Position numbers and translations under genes: made by a program. Below are positions 35,559-46,601 of a DNA stretch of 64,000 nt, piece after piece. Origin of the DNA: Porphyra umbilicalis (taxonomy: Eukaryota > Rhodophyta > Bangiophyceae > Bangiales > Bangiaceae); the NCBI GenBank assembly GCA_002049455.2, contig KV918774.1, positions 248,001 through 312,000 of the forward strand, in the 5' to 3' direction. How positions within the stretch are numbered: the first letter of the stretch is position 1; each line of letters begins with the position of its first letter. The notes below the pieces were generated by a model. The model did no database searches. It worked only from the letters and a program-made list of their open reading frames with translations, and was not told where the DNA came from.

Positions 35559-36373
35559 GCGGCCCACGGATCGCGCAGCTTTCCGAAGGCAACGGACGGG
35601 ACGGGCACGTAGAACCCGGTACTTCCGATCTGAAGAGAATTTAACATCTCCAACTGTGTGCACTTGGTCGATGAAAACCCCTTTGCCACATTGGACCCGG
35701 CCGCTGAGCTCGGAAAAGACCCCGCCCTGCTTCCGTTCATCCCGCCGCGGCTCTTGTTGGCTGCCCGTTGTGGCGAGGACGCGGACAACTCCGTGTCCGA
35801 GGACATGCACATTGCGTCAGTGGACCGTGTCGGCGAGCAGGACACTCTCCTGCGCCTCTTCCGTGCTCAGTTGGGGGGGAGGGACTGTCTGTCATGGGCT
35901 GTGAAGAACATTGTGTACGTCGAGGCAATGCGCAACGCTGTTGACACGCTACTGCGAAAGCTCGCGTCGTTGTGCCGGTCCTTTCCGGGTGGGGAGCCCA
36001 CGGCAAAGTAAAAGCAATGTCGTGCCCTGCACCACGGGCTCTTGTTGATGCTGTTCACCGCTGTCTTTTGTTGAAAGAGCTCCCGTACCTTGCAGTATGT
36101 GCTGCCACCCCGCCCATTCGGTACATGCGTCTGCGTTCAAATCCGTACTCGTGACGAATGAGGATGCCCAGTCGCCCCGGCTGTACCTGCCCGATGACAG
36201 ACGTCGGGGAAATGCGGTAGCCCTTGAAACATGGGTGTCGCGCGGATCGGCCAGCACGTCGACGGAATGGCGCACCACGGCCGGGCCTGTCGTGCGTTTT
36301 GTCTCTCTTTTTGTGTGGTGCATGCAGTCGTACGAAGAACGGGTACATTTATCCGTGCCAAATTGCTTGTATT
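35559..36373 (+). mobile_element. Repeat C, copy 1 (about 815 bp)
   Basis: A highly similar inverted copy lies at 50115-51004. Similarity starts at GCGGCCCACGGAT and ends at TTGTATT, where repeat B copy 2 begins directly. Relative to copy 2, about 67 bases are missing near 36301, between short GTTTG repeats, as expected from a microhomology deletion. It carries the ORF at 35658-36011. Confidence 0.8.
35658..36011 (+). CDS. Repeat C ORF, C-terminal fragment of an unknown protein
   Basis: An open frame of 117 codons whose first codon is GTG, so probably the 3' part of a longer or spliced gene. It encodes a balanced, helical-looking sequence (LGKDPALLPFIPPRLLLAA, TLLRLFRAQLGGRDCLS) ending GGEPTAK. 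The other copy (50549-50902, minus) is open over the same length with about 13 residue changes. Transposon origin is inferred from its presence in a dispersed repeat. Family unknown. Confidence 0.45.
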   Translation: MHLVDENPFATLDPAAELGKDPALLPFIPPRLLLAARCGEDADNSVSEDMHIASVDRVGEQDTLLRLFRAQLGGRDCLSWAVKNIVYVEAMRNAVDTLLRKLASLCRSFPGGEPTAK

Positions 36374-37066
36374 CCCTGGCCTTGAGGACAGGGTTCTCTC
36401 AAAGAGTAGTGATGCGCACATTTACTTAGATCATGGGACTTGCTCTCCGTTTCAGAGGTGGCAGTCTGCATTCGTGTCCTCAGGGATCTGAGGGCGTGTC
36501 AGCGTTGGAAGGGTCGCGATGACGCTATTTAAAAGCGAAAAGAGCAACGTGGCTCAGAAGGGCTATCCTGCCACAGGGGTCACAGGGCCCGGACGGCGCC
36601 TGCCCCCCTGCCCCCCCCACCGCCTCGAGTTGCGCGCGGCAACCGACTTCCGGGGTTCGAAGCGCCCATGATGACCCACGAATGATCGTGCCTGCGCGCC
36701 GGCTTCTGTGGCGGCGGCGCATCGGCGGTTGCTGACGCCATCTACCGGTGCAGTTAGAGGCGCCCGGTCGCGCTGTGGTCGATCCCATCCCCCCGCCCGT
36801 GCGCCGTGTCGGCCGCGCGCAGGTGCGCTGCACGGCAGGGTAACGGCCCCGCCCGTAGGCGTTGCACCACGACGGCGGGCCGCCGCCGCTGCGGCGGCGG
36901 CGGCGGCACCCCTTTCCCTGCCCCACGCCCCCCCCGCCCCGGCAACATGGCTGTACGTGCCCCCGTGCGTGCTCACGGCCATGGATCCGGCCGGCGTGCC
37001 CGGTGTCGATGCGTCGTCCAGCGCGCCACTGCCCTGAAGGCCAGGGTATTTCACGCACGTGCCTGG
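36371..37066 (-). mobile_element. Repeat B, copy 2 (inverted)
   Basis: The reverse complement matches 30909-31620 over its full length, including both CCCTGGCC-type ends. It starts exactly where repeat C copy 1 ends, so B probably inserted into C or at its border. Confidence 0.75.
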
Positions 37067-38309
37067 AATCTTCCCTCTCCCGAGTGCTCAATGCTATTGG
37101 GTTCTCTGTCATAAAAGTCGGGCGACTGGCACAGGAGCGGTGCGCCCAGGCCGCCGAGCTCCACAGCCGGCGGTACAGCAAGGTTCCAGATCGGTGCTTC
37201 GTCGTCGCGGACGAGACGCACATTGACGCTCAGACATCGCGTACGCGGGGGTCTTTCCGGCGCTGGGTGGGGACACGTAGAACTCGCAGGACATCTCACG
37301 ATCAAGAAGCGCAACGCGGCACCTACAAATGGCGATCTATCACGCTTCCCTTGCGGGCTGTCGTGAGGCTGTTTGTTTCTCTGCAGGAAGGCCGTTTATG
37401 CCTCGTCTCATGCGTTTATTCTTTGGCTTCGCTTCCTCTGCAAACACTGCATCACATGTCAAGCAGAGTCCAGGCCAGAAAAAAGGACCAAGAATAATGA
37501 CTAAACCAGAGGTCACACCGCCCCGGCTTGATCACATGCTGGACCCCCGCGTGCCCTGCCAAGTGCGTCAATGAAATAGAAACGACTATACCAGCGTCGA
37601 ACGCAGAAAAGCCAGAAGGAGATAAACACGGAGCCAATCACGAGAAGCAAAGAGATCGACGAGCAATACGGAAACGCGAGACGTGCGTCAGTACAATGAC
37701 ACAAAAACTCAGCAAGTCCGCGAGACCCGCAAACATGTAGCCAATCACGAGAAGCAAACAGATCGACGAGGAACACGGAGACGCGAGACGTGGGTCAGTA
37801 CAATGACACAAGAACCCAGTACGTCCGTGAGACCCGCACCGGCACCCATCAAGTACGCAGGTACAACACGCCACTGAATTGTATCGCTCTGAGCAGCTGC
37901 ACGACAAAGCGTCCGCCTCACGGCACGTACCGAGGAGCCTGCGGCAGATCGGAGACGGACCGAGGGGGTGGCGAAAGACGGCGACGCCCGCGTGGCGTCG
38001 GAAGATGCCAGGAGGGTGGGCGAGGGCGTCGGTCTCGACCCGACTCGACGACCTGTGGCAAAGCCCCAGAGACGCCGCCCTCGCGGTCACGTTGGCTCTT
38101 ATGAGGCGAGCGCACTGTTTTTGGACCCTCTCAGACGCACCGAGAGGGCACATTATGCGCGGTCCGCCCAGCCTCTTTCGACTCAGTGTGCAGCTGCGCG
38201 CTGTCGCATGCGACTCATACGTGGTGCATTCCATGGAACACAGCAATAGCCTCCCTGTCAGCTCTCGACAGCAATGCTGCGTCATCAAACTGTGTGCACG
38301 TATCTAATT
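37067..38309. other. Intergenic, no supported gene
   Basis: Short frames and one tandem duplication (37633-37846). No domain recognised. Confidence 0.35.
37633..37846. repeat. Tandem duplication, 107-base unit
   Basis: Two head-to-tail copies start at 37633 and 37740; both begin GCCAATCACGAGAAGCAAA and contain GTCAGTACAATGACACAA. Confidence 0.9.
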
Positions 38310-38956
38310 TGTAGTACTACGGGGCCCCCTATGCGCCAGGGGGCCACCGCGGGGACGTCGGCGACGACGGGGGACGCGGTCCCCGACGTGACGTGGCGAC
38401 GCCAGCGGCGGTGGTGGCCGACGGGGCGGCGACGCGGGGGGCGGGGCGAGGGGGCGGCCCCGCTGACCGGCTCGGGCCACCCGGGGAGCGTACCCGATCC
38501 GCCACGCCTGGCGCGCGGGCCCCGCGGGAGGCCGGATTGGCGCGCCCGAGAGGGCGCTGGCGCGCCCGAGAGGGCGCGGCAGGCGACGGCCGACCGGGCG
38601 CCACGCGGCGGGTGCAGCGCGTTGCGCGCGGGACGGTTTCTCCCCCTCGTCTGTAATGATCGCCTCGGGGGACTTGACATGCATGGAGGGAATTATCTGC
38701 ATTGCTTGGTGACGGCCCGGGTCAACTCCCATTGGGGGAAATGGGGCCCGGGCGACGGTTTCCGCCCTTTTAGGACGAAGGGCGACGACGGTGGGAGGCA
38801 CCGTCGTCGCCGGCAAGTAAACCGTGTCTTGATGTCTTGGGGTTTCGATCGGCCCGACTTCCCGGACCTCGAGTCCCATAGCGGGTGTCGCCCGAGCGGC
38901 TAAGACGGCCGTTACTTCCCTCCTTCTGAGGTAACCCCCTAGATTGTGGTACTACA
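38310..38956. mobile_element. 647-bp TIR element with a 5-base duplication
   Basis: The ends are TGTAGTACTAC and, from the right, TGTAGTACCAC, flanked on both sides by TAATT. The interior is GC-rich and has a 13-base-arm hairpin (GGCGACGACGGTG) near 38783-38813. TIRs are short, so class is uncertain. Confidence 0.65.
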
Positions 38957-39386
38957 TAATTGGGCAACGATAGCTTTTCGAACGGAAATTTGACCGGTAT
39001 CCACCTTAGTTGCTCCTTTCGATACGTGCTGAACGCTGGTGGCTTCTGGAAGTCCAGGGACGCCCGACACAGATTGATGTGTGACAAACCGTCCTGACTG
39101 GCCATGGCACGCGGCGAAACGACGAAGACACACACGATTTCCTTGTGTGTGCTTCACTTGTAGCCTGCTTCAGCAGGGGCTACAAGCTCACGAATCTGGC
39201 CCGATTTACCTGGTACACCCCACGGGGCCGGCACGTGGGACTTGCAGCCCACGTTCTGGACCCCACCCCACCCCAGATGACGTGCGTTCGGCCCCCCCCC
39301 ACGGCCGCCGATCCGAATTGATGCCAGTAAGGCAATCGGGCCTGTAGTACATAAAATTTAGCTTAGTACGCGTCTTAGTACACGTC

Positions 39387-40018
39387 TATGGTGCGTGTCC
39401 CCAAAAGGAGACATCGTGGTTTTTTCTTTTTTTCTCGGCTCACTGGCCTTCTGCAACGGTCCGATAATGTAATGTGGCCCACTCTGTCCCACAGTGCTTC
39501 CAGAACGGCCCCTGACAGTGATAGCAGAGGCGGCACCTCCTGACGTGTCATGGGGGAAAGTGTCATTCATTGCAGCTTTGACAGGTGACGATCACGCGCC
39601 CCAATCAAATGCACGGATACTAGAGCAGGCATGTGCTGACGGTTCGTGCACGAAGAAAAGGGCACCACCTTACCAATAAAAACGTGAAAAAGACCCCCAT
39701 GTAGCCCCCTGTGAAGAAAACACGATTTGTGATACCCCTCATCGAAGCTCCAGTTCGCACATGAGCTTTGGCGTTGAAAACCTGTAACACCAAGAACCTG
39801 AAAAAGACTGGCTCCGAGATCGGGGCTATCTAAGAGGTTCACAGAACAGTGCCCACAGGCGGGTACTATGGAGTTGTCAGCCAAGAACGCGTCGGGAGAG
39901 GCTCTTTCCATGGAGGCCAGTCGAGAATTTTCTCGTACCCCACCCCACCTGCCCCCGTGCAGTGATGTGTCAGTCATTTAGAAAACGCGCATGTCTCATT
40001 TTTCGGACACGCACCATA
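39387..40018. mobile_element. 632-bp TIR element, copy 2
   Basis: The same length, orientation and sequence (mid-90s percent by eye) as 22495-23126. Its TIRs have a few mismatches (CCCCAAAAGG at left), so it looks older or more decayed. TA lies at both outer ends. It sits 151 bases left of the hAT element. Confidence 0.9.
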
Positions 40019-40607
40019 GTGTGGTGCTTTTTCAAAATTTGCCATGTCCGCGGGAGTGAAGGTTTGCCCAAACACTAGTGGACCACTGGATCTCGAGCAC
40101 TCTCGAGGTATTCTCTTCCAATGAGCGGCCTTTACGCGTTGCTTCGTAGCGCTGGATGTCAGGCCCAGCTAGGGTAGCTAAACGCGCCCCAATTTTGAGG
40201 GCGCGGAGTCATCCAGGTCCAATGAGCCCCCAAAAGCGCCCTAAACGCACCAACAAGCGCCCCAAAGCGCCTTAAGCGCCCGCATAAATTCAGCATGTAG
40301 CACCCACTAAAATAACAGAAGTACAAAAGTGGTGCCCGTGGCCGCTCTGTCAAGTATCATGTAAAAGAGAGTTGCGTCCGGAACTCGGTTGCACGACGGA
40401 TGGCTAGGTCCGACGACTAACGACCCTAATTGCATTCCCGAGGGAAGGAGCCTGCCGCCAAGGAGATCCTCCCGCTCACACCTTTCTGAGTAGTCTCTTG
40501 CGCTCAGCGATGCCGTGGTTGGGGCCCGTTTCCTCCTCCTTCCGATGCAATACAGCTCGTCATCTGCCTGCATGGGGGTTTTGCGTCTTGTCAGACACGA
40601 TAACCCG

Positions 40608-40680
40608 TAGGAATCAGTATCGAACCCATGACCTCTTGGTTGGCAGTCGGCGGACACGACTTTCTGTCCGCTACCCACAA
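40608..40680 (-). other. tRNA-like sequence with B-box motif
   Basis: Read on the minus strand it ends ATGGGTTCGATACTG, a good pol III B box, preceded by GACTGCCAACCAAGAGGTC, which resembles an anticodon-variable region. Upstream GTGGGTAGCGGACAG is a loose A-box match. The T stem has a mismatch and no full cloverleaf closes, so this is likelier a degraded tRNA/SINE piece inside the hAT element than a working tRNA. Confidence 0.3.
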
Positions 40681-40883
40681 TATCGGCGCTGTATTCAGAC
40701 GCTTTATCTGCCTTGTGTGGGCATGCTCGACATTGTGGCTCCTCTCCCCCAACATATACCAAGGATCTGCTGTGAAACGCTGAAGCCTCAGAAATAAATA
40801 AGTAGCCCCATTTTTCATCACACAGCCCCTCCAGTCAAATCAATGTAACGTTCCGTCCGAAAAATGCTTTGGTCCTCAACGTG

Positions 40884-43800
40884 CTACTCCTCCCCGTACA
40901 GGCTCTTGGCCTGCGCCAAGTACCATATCCGATCATACACATCCCTGAGGAGCACCTTTCGAGGGTGCTGCCCCCCTGGCTGGCCAACGCCCACCGGTTC
41001 GCCACCCACCTGCTGCGATGACGCAGCCCCCGGAGTGCCCCCGGCAGCAAAGTTGGCCACCATTGCCAGCAAGGCATCCTTGGTTAGCCGGCTGGCCACA
41101 GGTGCCGGGCTCGTATCCGTCGCGGAATCAGGCCCTCCGTGCTCACGAACCTCATCGAGCAGGGCCTGCTGCACTTCCTCTTCAACGGCGACGAGGCCAT
41201 CGGCTTCCTCAGTTTCCTCACCCTCCTCGGCTCCAGACACACGGTCCAACGCGCCGCCAGGTCCCATGTCCGGTGCTGGGGGGCTGCCGACCGCTGCCTT
41301 CATACCAACGCCTTCTGCCACCTCTCCAGCACGTCTTGCCATCGACGCCGTGCCCAGCGTTCCAGACGAGCTGGCGGCCCCGCCACCGGGACCCTTTTGC
41401 GCGGCGCGGGCGCTGCCAGCCTGGTACACACTTTTTTACGGGTTGTCTACCGCCAGCAATGCGCGTAGTCCCATGTTGACCACCGTCATCATTTCCAGGC
41501 GGGTCGTGGTGAGCCGCTTCCGCATGTTTGTGCTGATGAGGCCCATTGATGACCATACGCGTTCTAGATCCGCGGCGTGCGCTGGCGTGCTCAGAAGGAG
41601 GCGGGTGACCTCCGGTAGCGCCGTATCGCCGAAGTCGAGGCACACCGCCCAGCGAGCAATGGCGGTGTTCCGACCGGCATTCGCCTGGCCCACCAACGGC
41701 CCCACCACAAGACTGGGACCCTGTTGCGTCAGGTAGACGACCATGGCTTGGACCGTACGCATGTCTTTCTGCTCGCGGTCAGATGCCGCGGTAGAGACGG
41801 CGGGGAGGGACAGGAGGCGGGCTAGTGACAAGAAGTAGTCAAGCAGGAGCGGGGGGGACACATACGCACCGGTTGTAGCCAACAACCCGCGGAGGTGCCG
41901 GTCCGGGTCGAGCACGCGCGCCATCGTCAGTTCTGCTGCGTCGTAGTAATAGTTGTAGCGCCACTGCAGGTACTTGAGGAAGGAGCCCGCGATCTGTTGC
42001 GTGAGCGTGTTTGTTGTCGGGCTGGCTGTCACAGAGAAGACCGCCGCCTGGGCATGGGTTGTGCTGCCGACCGGAGTGGCCGTGGCATCGACCGTGTGGG
42101 AGTAGAAGGCAAACAAGCGACTGAAAGAGGCTGACACGTCGGCCAGGTTCGATGCGCGACGCTCGATGATGCCCAGCTCGACGTCGATCGGCTTGAGCAG
42201 GAACCGAAGCACCTCCAACCGCTCCCAGAATTGCCAGCTGTGCAGCGCATCCAGTAGGGCAGGTCCATTGGACGTGTGGCGGAGGTCCACGTCCATGAAG
42301 CCGTCTTTGCCAAACTGGACCAGGGGGACCTTGAGCTGCCGGATCCGCCGTACCATCGCATGGTGACTGTACCAGCGAGTGTCCCCTTTCTTCCCAAACT
42401 TCAGCGGCTTACCGAGGAGCGCAATCACGAGCTTTTGTAGCATGCCGATGTACTTTGTTGATCGCGAGAAGAAGGCTGCCACCAGGTTGGCTGTTGCCGT
42501 CACTGCCCGCATGGACGTGTGCGAGATGATGTTGCCCGACAATAGGTTGTGCTGGTGCGCGTAGCACGCGCCGATGAAACGGGTTGGGTACTTGACACGT
42601 AGCCTTCTCTTTGCCGCGACGTTGCAGCTGGCCGAGTCCAAGACGACTGCTACGAGGACGGAGAGCTTACTCCTCGACTCTGCCTCCTGCCCCAGGCGGG
42701 CAAGCAGACCGTCCGCCACGCACCTCTCAACCTCCCCGTCAATCGTCTAAAAGACCAGGTCCGCGGTCTCTGTAACGCCCTTGATGTCCGCAGCCCGCCG
42801 TAGATCCAGGTCCACCTTGCCACTCGTTCTCGACACGTTGACCGCCAGGACGCCCATCACCTTGTTGCCCGCCCGGGTCTTGTAGCCGTCCATTTGCATC
42901 GACGATTACACGCCGCACTCGTACGGCTTCAACATGGCCGCCCGCGTGTCAGAGAAGACACGCTGTAGCACAGGCCTGCTCAGGTCCCCGCGCGTGGGCG
43001 TCTTCTTCAGCTCGGGGACCCACTTGAGAAGGAAGGCGCGCATCGACGGCGACTGCACCGCGTTGAACGAGAAGTTCAGGACAAGGCCACATTGAGCATG
43101 TCCTTTTCAAGCTCCTCGTACCGGGCCACGCTCATGGGCTTGAACAGGTGCGCGTGCATTGCCCCGGCCATTCCGGGCGCCAACGCGACGTGGGCGCGAA
43201 CGCGGTGGTTGCGCTTCTCCTCGAGCGGCACAACGGCGGCCTTGACACTGGCCGGGGTGAAGGGGCAGGCCTTGAGGTGGTTCACCATAATGCTCACGCG
43301 CCCGTTGATGCCGCCCGTGACTTCATTTTCCGCACAGTAGATGCACATGACCCTCGGGGGGGGCTGCCCGACCCTGTACGGCTTCTTGGTGTCTTCCAAG
43401 TGGTCCCACACGGAGACTCTCTTTCCCCGGCTGGTGCCAACTTCAGCGATGGCATTAGTGGCTGATGCCGCCGCCGTAGAGAGGTTGGAAGTTCCCGCAC
43501 CCACTGCCGCCGTGCCGGAGCTCGCGGCGGCAGCCTCCATCGACTGACCAGCGGTGCTCGCACCTCCAGCTGCCGTCAATAGGTTGAGGGCGCCCGCGGC
43601 TGCTGTCGCCGTCGGCTGCATGGGATCTCCTGCCGCCGGCGCCAACAGAGGAGCTGCTGCGGGCGCCACCAGTGATGCCACCGACTCCCCTCTCTGGCTC
43701 AGGCCCTCCATAACCGTGCTCGTAGCGACGGATGGCGGGGGTTTGATCTTTCTCTTGTCAACAAGCTCACAAAGGTACTGAGTAGGGTACAAGAGTGACA

Positions 43801-43915
43801 GGCCTGCCGGGGAAAGGCTTATAAGGACTGGGCTGGTCATTTCCGCAGCTTCTGTGACCGAGTTCAATGGAATGGGTCGCACCGGAAGGAGGCCCAGGGA
43901 AGTGCAAAGCAGCAC
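40884..43915 (-). pseudogene. hAT transposase, disrupted
   Basis: The N-terminal part (43076-43915) has a BED-type zinc finger: SVWDHLED, then CIYC and NHLKAC. The central part (41439-42719) has hAT core motifs: VVLDSASCNVAAKRRL, CYAHQHNLLSG and GDTRWYSHHAMVRR. The C-terminal dimerisation region reads ADLERVWSSMGLISTNMRKR. Between the finger and the core the frame is broken once near 43085. In-frame stops lie at 42906-42908 and 42747-42749. A further stop at 41436-41438 is followed in the same frame by 180 coding-like codons to 40884 (acidic EEGEETEEADG, ending AQAKSLYGEE), so it may be a late nonsense change or the real end. The family is certain from the combined motifs; activity is not expected from this copy. 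Confidence 0.92.
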
Positions 43916-44426
43916 GGCGCACCTGTCTTGCGCGCCCTATGGCTCTGGAGCGCGCAACTGCTTCGGCGTCTGTTTGACACGTGGCAAGGAGACTTCCCAG
44001 CACAATGTCAGAAGCGGCCCGTGCCACAGGGTACAGCTCCTCTTTCTTTCTTACTGAGAGCTATTCGTGGCCCCCACGCTCAGAGCGTCATCTGCGGGCG
44101 TGCCACCCATACGAGGGCAGTCGTCACAGGTTGGTGGCAAGGGTCCTTTCGACGTCTGACAGCTGTCAGGGCTCCCTTCTGCTGGGACAGCAGTAGCAGT
44201 TCAAAGATGCTGGGTCAGCAGCCTGCTCGTTGCTGCCGCAGTCATCGAGTTTAGACCGGCACTTGACAGTGACATGTCTATACTTAGCTCAGCAGAAATT
44301 ACAGTTTGCGCCCCAAAAGCGCCCCTTCCAACGTGGGGCCCGTGGCGCATACGCACCGAGACCGCACTGTTAAGCGCGCCCTAAAAGCGCCCTTAAGCGC
44401 GCCCCGAGATGCGTTTAGAAACCCTA

Positions 44427-46007
44427 GGCCCAGCTACTCTGGTGTTTGTTGGTTGGCCAGGTGCCGTTCATGCCAGGATCTGGTAGCGACGTCATCCACC
44501 AATCGCCGCCGGGATGTTCCAAAGGACGATGACTTCACAGTGAGGGCAAGCGGCTTATCGGATTGCATATGCGTATTTGTCGTGCTCTCCGTCCCCAGAA
44601 AAGGTGCAATTGTTAGCATTCTCACAGACAGACACTGCAAAGGGCTGCAGCATCTTGGGCCATCTGCGCACCGCGGCGAGATTGGCGTCCGCGGCTGCGC
44701 CGGCCGCAACGAGAAGCGCGGGGCCAGGCGGGGCTCCCGGCCGCTACACAGTCGGCCTTTCTTCCACAGCATCGGCCTGCTCCGCAGCCGGGATCCCGGC
44801 CGCCACCGCGGCCGCCGCCGTGTCCGCCACCGCGTGCGCCGCCGCCCCTCCAGCCACTTCCGCCACCACTGCCACGGCGGGAAGGCGGGCGGCGGACAAG
44901 GGCGCCACCGGCGCACCCGCGGCGCGGACTGCCACCACCGCCATGCGCGCCGACCCACACCGCGACACAGTGGCACGACTGGCGTGGCCGGCGCCGGCCG
45001 CAGCCGCGGCGGACGTCGCGTAAGAGACCGCCAAGCACAGAGCGGCCGCCGCCGCGGCCACTACTGAAGCAGGCGGACAGACCAGCCGCGAAGTGCGTGC
45101 CAACCACTAGCACGCCACTCTAGGGGCGGCGGGGGCCCGCCCACATCGCGCTGCCGCGGCGTGTCACCGTTGCCTACACGGGCAAGGATGACGCGACGCT
45201 CCCCCCATTCCCTCTCATTCTGCAAAGGGCACTAGGTGCCACGAGAGAAAGGCGCCCTCGGGTGGACGATGTGCTGAACGCGCCAACAGTTTCTGCTTCA
45301 GGGACAAGGTGCGGCGGAAATTGCGGGAGGCACGAGGGGGTCTCTCTCTGTTCAACGACAGAATTTTTGAGACACGAGTGCTGATTCCTTTTCTCGTTCC
45401 TGGGGGGCACTGGCAGCCGGCAGAGATCTCATCCACATTCCCAACCACCGGATGTGCGTGGACCAATGGAACGACGCCGAGGTCGCGTACAGGACGTTCC
45501 GCCGCGGTATATGGTCATCTCACGAGGAAGGTGTTTGCGGGCCATTTCGTCCTCAGGGGAGTCCCCCGGGCGCGGCGGGATTCGGTAAATTCCAGGACAC
45601 GCGCACAGGGCCCAGGAGAGTCTCTGTCTTAGACAGCGCAATCATATTAGGCCCTGGGCCGAAGGGGTTTGAAAGCCATTTCGGATGGAGCGTGGACGGG
45701 CCTCAGACGGGGCAGTACAATTCGGGTCAAAGGCCATCAGAGTGTGTGTCAGAGCGTGATCCGTCAACTGGACCACTTCCCAGCCATCAGATAGTCTCGA
45801 TCTTTCGTCGTTTGGTCTCGATCAGGCCACGATTTGAACACGAGTGCTCATTTGTGTCTGTGGGCCGCGTCGAGAGACAGTCGATTTTGAGGTACTCAGA
45901 GGGGGTGTTGGGGTATGGTCAAACTTTCATGCCCGCGGACATGGCAAATTTTGGAAAAGCACCATATGCGCCCCACTTTCCCGACGATGGCAGGTCCAAC
46001 TTGAGTA
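44427..46007. other. Intergenic, no supported gene
   Basis: A plus-strand Ala/Thr-rich frame (44577-45023) and its antisense shadows are low complexity without a domain. Nothing else recognised. Confidence 0.4.
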
Positions 46008-46244
46008 CAGTCAATATCCGGTTATATGCGTCCCAGTTATATGGCACCCTGCCATATAACTGGGAGGATCGCGATCGCTGAGGACGCACCAGAGAGCAGC
46101 AGCGGACGATCGTGCGGAAAGAACGCATCTCATTGGCCCGGTCCAGGAAACGACAGGAAGTAGCCGTCGTCAGAGAAGATTTTTCTTGAAACACAAGGTG
46201 GGCTACAAAGTGCACAAGGGTGCCATTAAAGCGGATATTGACTG
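46008..46244. mobile_element. Tc1/mariner-type MITE, 237 bp
   Basis: The inverted ends are CAGTCAATATCCGGTTATAT and, read inward from the right, CAGTCAATATCCGCTTTAAT, each bordered outside by TA. Ends starting CAGT with a TA target fit Tc1/mariner. It contains a perfect hairpin with 15-base arms (CCCAGTTATATGGCA, 46032-46064). Confidence 0.8.
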
Positions 46245-46256
46245 TATTGTGTTTTG

Positions 46257-46601
46257 CTTTACGATAATGCAGGTGTGCATATCCAGGCGGCGGACTAACT
46301 TCTTGCGATGAACGGCGTCCGCCGGATGCGACTTCCTCCATACTGCCCACATCTCTCGAGCATCGAACCAACTTTTGCGGACTACAAGGCCAAAGTCCTG
46401 GACCTGGCCTTTGGCCACCCAGATCTGCCCGACCGAATGCTTCAAGTGTTGGCATGGGCGTATGTGCCTCCAGCCGCAATCCGGGGGCATTTGCACGAGG
46501 CGCGTCGGCAATCGTTGCGACACCTGCCCGAACTGACCGAGCCAAATGGACCGTTGGAGGGTGTCTTCCGTCCCCTTCCTGTCGTGCGCACGGCGCCGTA
46601 A
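46257..46601 (+). pseudogene. IS630/Tc1-type DDE transposase fragment
   Basis: In one frame are LYDNAGVHIQAAD (second catalytic Asp region of DDE_3 transposases), an in-frame TAA at 46296-46298, then RLPPYCPHLSSIEPTFADYK. In that last block LPPYxPxLxxIE carries the catalytic Glu. The frame ends at 46601. The N-terminal DNA-binding half and first Asp were not found upstream. It begins just right of the 237-bp TA-flanked MITE, suggesting a nested or deleted Tc1-type element. Confidence 0.8.

Larger units (their letters stand above)
40170..44426 (-). mobile_element. hAT transposon, 4257 bp, with decayed transposase
   Basis: Ends are TAGGGTAGCTAAACGC at left and TAGGGTTTCTAAACGC read inward from the right. 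The 8-base duplication GGCCCAGC is perfect (40162-40169 and 44427-44434). Subterminal regions have many AAGCGCCC-type motifs. The internal minus-strand transposase (40884-43915) has a BED finger and hAT core motifs but several breaks. This is the only candidate autonomous-type hAT here. Confidence 0.96.

Noticed and set aside
40608-40680. Functional tRNA gene
   Set aside because: Good B box, but the T stem mismatches and no complete cloverleaf closes; it also lies inside a hAT element.
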